From positions 100,711,394 to 100,775,393 of the forward strand of contig NC_135500.1 in the NCBI RefSeq assembly GCF_052857255.1: a DNA stretch of 64,000 nucleotides, in the 5' to 3' direction. The notes under the pieces are model-generated. The model was not told the origin of the DNA. It made no database searches and worked only from the letters and a program-made list of their open reading frames with translations. Positions 60,120-64,000 of the stretch are shown in pieces; positions within the stretch are counted from its first letter, which is position 1, and every line of letters begins with the position of its first letter. Made by a program: the position numbers and the translations under genes. This stretch comes from Amblyomma americanum (lineage: Eukaryota > Arthropoda > Arachnida > Ixodida > Ixodidae).

Positions 60120-61190
60120 CGTTCATAACGATAAGCACATGGGTGCTACGCAGCGGCTGTAGTTCGTTTCACAGGCTGGACGGAACAGCATTCTGGTTTA
60201 GCCGCGAGCAATGATGTTCATAACAATAAGCACATGGGCCGCCACGCAGCGGCTGTAGTTTCGCTTCACAGGCTGGACGGAACAGCATTCTGGTTTAGCC
60301 GCGAGCAATGATGTTCATAACAATAAGCCCATGGGCCGCCACGCAGCGGCTGTAGTTTCGCTTCACAGGCTGGACGGAACAGCATTCTGGTTTAGCCGCG
60401 AGCAATGATGTTCATAACGATAAGCCCATGGGCCGCCACGCAGCGGCTGTAGTTTCGCTTCACAGGCTGGACGGAACAGCATTCTGGTTTAGCCGCGAGC
60501 AATGATGTTCATAACAATAAGCCCATGGGTCGCCACGCAGCGGCTGTAGTTTCGCTTCACAGGCTGGACGGAACAGCATTCTGGTTTAGCCGAGTGCAAT
60601 GATGTTCATAACAATAAGCCCATGGGCCGTCACGTAGCAGATGTAGTTTCGGTTCACAGGCTGGACGGAACAGCATTCTGGTTTAGCCGCGAGCAATGAT
60701 GTTCATAACAATAAGCACATGGGCCGCCACGCAGCGGCTGTAGTTCGCTTCACAGGCTGGACGGAACAGCATTCTGGTTTAGCCGCGAGCAATGATGTTC
60801 ATAACGATAAGCCCATGGGCCGCCACGCAGCGGCTGTAGTTTCGCTTCACAGGCTGGACGGAACAGCATTCTGGTTTAGCCGCGAGCAATGATGTTCATA
60901 ACAATAAGCCCATGGGCCGCCACGCAGCGGCTGTAGTTTCGCTTCACAGGCTGGACGGAACAGCATTCTGGTTTAGCCGCGAGCAATGATGTTCATAACG
61001 ATAAGCCCATGGGCCGCCACGCAGCGGCTGTAGTTTCGCTTCACAGCTGGACGGAACAGCATTCTGGTTTAGCCGCGAGCAATGATGTTCATAACAATAA
61101 GCCCATGGGCCGCTACGCAGCGGCTGTAGTTTCGCTTCACAGGCTGGACGGAACAGCATTCTGGTTTAGACGCGAGCAATGATGTTCATA
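60120..61190 (+). repeat. HOR stretch with CACGTAGCAGATG monomers
   Basis: TGCTACG monomer, ordinary monomers and the deletion pair (60,944). The change CCGTCACGTAGCAGATG occurs at 60,048 (end of the island), near 60,629 and near 63,521 and nowhere earlier, so it marks a local, recent spread. The copy near 60,629 also has TTTCGGTTCAC and follows a GCCGAGTGC junction, an unusual neighbour. Confidence 0.8.
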
Positions 61191-64000
61191 ACGATAAGCC
61201 CATGGGTGCTACGCAGCGGCTGTAGTTCGTTTCACAGGCTGGACGGAACAGCATTCTGGTTTAGCCACGAGCAATGATGTTCATAAAAATAAGCACATGG
61301 GTGCTACGCAGCGGCATTAGTTCGCTTCACAGGCTGGACGGAACAGCATTCTGGTTTAGCCGCGAGCAATGATGTTCATAACAATAAGCCCATGGGCCGC
61401 CACGCAGCGGCTGCAGTTTCGCTTCACAGGCTGGACGGAACAGCATTCTGGTTTAGCCACGAGCAATGATGTTCATAACAATAAGCACATGGGTGCTACG
61501 CAGCAGCTGTAGTTCGCTTCACAGGCTGGACGGAACAGCATTCTGGTTTAGCCGCGAGCAATGATGTTCATAACAATAAGCACATGGGCCGCCACGCAGC
61601 GGCTGTAGTTCGCTTCACAGGCTGGACGGAACAGCATTCTGGTTTAGCCGCGAGCAATGATGTTCATAAAAATAAGCCCATGGGCCGTCACGCAGCAGCT
61701 GCAGTTTCGCTTCACAGGGTGGACGGAACAGCATTCTGGTTTAGCCGCGAGCAATGATGTTCATAACAATAAGCACATGGGCCGCCACGCAGCGGTTGTA
61801 GTTTCGCTTCACAGGCTGGACGGAACAGCATTCTGGTTTAGCCGCGAGCAATGATGTTCATAACAATAAGCACATGGGCCGCCACGCAGCGGCTGTAGTT
61901 CGCTTCACAGGCTGGACGGAACAGCATTCTGGTTTAGCCGTGAGCAATGATGTTCATAACGATAAGCCCATGGGCCGCCACGCAGCGGCTGTAGTTTCAC
62001 TTCACAGGCTGGACGGAACAGCATTCTGGTTTAGCCGCGAGCAATGATGTTCATAACGATAAGCCCATGGGCCGCCACGCAGCGGCTGTAGTTCGCTTCA
62101 CAGGCTGGACGGAACAGCATTCTGGTTTAGCCGCGAGCAATGATGTTCATAACGATAAGCCCATGGGCCGCCACGCAGCGGCTGTAGTTTCGCTTCACAG
62201 GCTGGACGGAACAGCATTCTGGTTTAGCCGCGAGCAATGATGTTCATAACAATAAGCACATGGGCCGCCACGCAGCGGCTGTAGTTCGCTTCACAGGCTG
62301 GACGGAACAGCATTCTGGTTTAGCCGCGAGCAATGATGTTCATAACGATAAGCCCATGGGCCGCCACGCAGCGGCTGTAGTTTCGCTTCACAGGCTGGAA
62401 GGAACAGCATTCTGGTTTAGCCGCGAGCAATGATGTTCATAACAATAAGCCCATGGACCGCCACGCAGCGGCTGTAGTTTCGCTTCACAGGCTGGACGGA
62501 ACAGCATTCTGGTTTAGCCGCGAGCAATGATGTTCATAACAATAAGCACATGGGCCGCCACGCAGCGGCTGTAGTTTCGCTTCACAGGCTGGACGGAACA
62601 GCATTCTGGTTTAGCCGCGAGCAATGATGTTCATAACAATAAGCACATGGGCCGCCACGCAGCGGCTGTAGTTCACTTCACAGGCTGGACGGAACAGCAT
62701 TCTGGTTTAGCCGCGAGCAATGATGTTCATAACGATAAGCCCATGGGCCGCCACGCAGCGGCTGTAGTTTCGCTTCACAGGCTGGACGGAACAGCATTCT
62801 GGTTTAGCCGCGAGCAATGATGTTCATAACAATAAGCCCATGGGCCGCCACGCAGCGGCTGTAGTTTCGCTTCACAGGCTGGACGGAACAGCATTCTGGT
62901 TTAGCCGCGAGCAATGATGTTCATAACGATAAGCCCATGGGCCGCCACGCAGCGGCTGTAGTTTCGCTTCACAGCTGGACGGAACAGCATTCTGGTTTAG
63001 CCGCGAGCAATGATGTTCATAACAATAAGCCCATGGGCCGCTACGCAGCGGCTGTAGTTTCGCTTCACAGGCTGGACGGAACAGCATTCTGGTTTAGACG
63101 CGAGCAATGATGTTCATAACAATAAGCACATGGGTGCTACGCAGCGGCTGTAGTTCGCATCATAGGCTGGACGGAACAGCATTCTGGTTTAGCCGCGAGC
63201 AATGATGTTCATAACAATAAGCCCATGGGCCGCCACGCAGCGGCTGTAGTTTCGCTTCACAGGCTGGACGGAACAACATTCTGGTTTAGCCGCGAGCAAT
63301 GATGTTCATAACAATAAGCCCATGGGCCGCCACGCAGCGGCTGTAGTTCGCTTCACAGGCTGGACGGAACAGCATTCTGGTTTAGCCGCGAGCAATGATG
63401 TTCATAACAATAATCCCATGGGCCGCCACGCAGCGGCTGTAGTTTCGCTTCACAGGCTGGACGGAACAGCATTCTGGTTTAGCCGCGAGCAATGATGTTC
63501 ATAACAATAAGCCCATGGGCCGTCACGTAGCAGATGTAGTTTCGCTTCACAGGCTGGACGGAACAGCATTCTGGTCTAGCCGCGAGCAATGACGTTCATA
63601 ACGATAAGCACATGGGTGCTACGCAGCGGCTGTAGTTCGTTTCACAGGCTGGACGGAACAGCATTCTGGTTTAGCCGCGAGCAATGATGTTCATAACAAT
63701 AAGCACATGGGCCGCCACGCAGCGGCTGTAGTTCGCTTCACAGGCTGGACGGAACAGCATTCTGGTTTAGCCGCGAGCAATGATGTTCATAACGATAAGC
63801 CCATGGGCCGCCACGCAGCGGCTGTAGTTTCGCTTCACAGGCTGGACGGAACAGCATTCTGGTTTAGCCGCGAGCAATGATGTTCATAACAATAAGCCCA
63901 TGGGCCGCCACGCAGCGGCTGTAGTTTCGCTTCACAGGCTGGACGGAACAGCATTCTGGTTTAGCCGCGAGCAATGATGTTCATAACGATAAGCCCATGG
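61191..64000 (+). repeat. Last HOR stretch, truncated by the window edge
   Basis: GCATTAG (61,314), AAAAATAAG cassette (61,657), GTGAGC, GGAAGG, GGACCGCC, deletion pair (62,872), CTTCATAGG-like GCATCATAGG, ACAACATTC and AATAATCCC (63,412). The TTTTTCCGC monomer that normally follows is replaced by an ordinary monomer and a CACGTAGCAGATG monomer, a match to 60,051 at +3,473. The array continues past 64,000. Confidence 0.84.

Larger units (their letters stand above)
1..64000 (+). repeat. Satellite DNA array, 96/97-bp monomer, about 660 head-to-tail copies
   Basis: Every line of the window aligns to the same monomer. Taking GAGCAATGATG as position 1, the 97-bp form has TTCATAACAATAAG near 12-25, CCCATGGG at 26-33, GCCGC at 33-37, GCGGC at 44-48, TAGTTTCGCTTCACAGG at 51-67, GACGGAACAGCATTCTGG at 71-88 and TTTAGCCGC at 89-97. 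The 96-bp form has lost one T of the run at 54-56. The first full monomer is 2-98. No inverted monomer, insertion or non-repeat sequence was seen, and both ends of the window lie inside the array. The consensus has 53 G+C in 97 bases. Such length and uniformity are characteristic of eukaryotic satellites; the family is not one I recognise. Confidence 0.97.

Noticed and set aside
256..63087. Many minus-strand open frames of 61-87 codons (units such as LFRPACEANYSRCVAAH or AAAWRPMCLLL)
   Set aside because: They are reverse-strand readings of two or three monomers that open only where a variant removes a stop (TTTTTCCGC, TTTTGACGC, GTCCATAAC or the CACAGCTGG frameshift). They recur with the HOR and carry no independent sign of coding.
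1..64000. CRISPR-like array of regular repeats
   Set aside because: The whole 96/97-bp period is conserved; there are no variable spacers between short repeats, no leader and no cas genes.
1..64000. Ribosomal DNA, telomeric repeats or tRNA clusters
   Set aside because: No telomere-like hexamer runs, no rRNA-like or cloverleaf-capable segment; the monomer resembles none of them.
1..64000. Bacterial or viral repeat-protein gene
   Set aside because: Most of the array is 97 bp in phase and closed in every frame within a few monomers, which does not fit a gene encoding tandem protein repeats.

Overview
The whole 64 kb window is one uninterrupted head-to-tail satellite array. Every stretch I read aligns to a single monomer of 96 or 97 bp, about 660 copies in all (64,000 divided by about 96.5), always in the same orientation. 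No unique sequence, transposon, RNA gene, CRISPR array or convincing protein-coding gene was found, and neither edge of the array lies in the window. This is typical of eukaryotic centromeric, pericentromeric, subtelomeric or sex-chromosome satellite DNA; I do not recognise the family and cannot name the organism. The consensus monomer is about 55% G+C with 7 CpG per 97 bp, close to the number expected from its composition.

Monomers differ mainly in (a) length, TTT versus TT in TAGTTTCG (97 versus 96 bp); (b) AACAATAAG versus AACGATAAG; (c) CACATGGG versus CCCATGGG; (d) the junction motif GCCGCGAGC, GCCGCGTGC, GCCGAGTGC, GCCGTGAGC, GCCACGAGC or GACGCGAGC; and (e) rare diagnostic changes. The rare variants recur in fixed order, so the array is a higher-order repeat (HOR). 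The recurring order is: divergent island, TGCTACG/GCATTAG cassette, AAAAATAAG/CTGCAG cassette, GTGAGC, GGAAGG, GGACCGCC, a CACAGCTGG deletion monomer followed by CCGCTACG, then either a TTTTTCCGC/ATTTCCAT block or a block with CGTAGAGCT and EcoRI-type monomers, then the next island.

Layout. 1-7.6 kb: a long duplication (+4,628/+4,821), a 23-monomer repeat (+2,216) and an 11-monomer repeat (+1,058). 7.6-13 kb: nested 5-, 7- and 20-monomer expansions anchored on CGTAGAGCT. 13.7-15.3, 20.8-21.7, 24.7-26.2, 28.3-29.4 and 59.5-60.1 kb (and a small one near 3 kb): islands of diverged monomers. 17.1-20.6 and 21.7-24.7 kb: further copies of the 9.2-13 kb block. 31-49 kb: a shorter HOR in which most of the island is missing and a chimeric monomer marks the join; a 3,956-bp, 41-monomer version is tandemly repeated at 38.6-46.8 kb. 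49.5-56.7 kb: nested 15- and 34-monomer duplications. 56.7-64 kb: a return to the block, island and cassette order seen on the left.

The open reading frames follow from monomer length: runs of 96-bp monomers (32 codons) stay open, and the next 97-bp monomer closes the frame. Three runs reach about 355 codons. I regard them as by-products of the satellite rather than genes.
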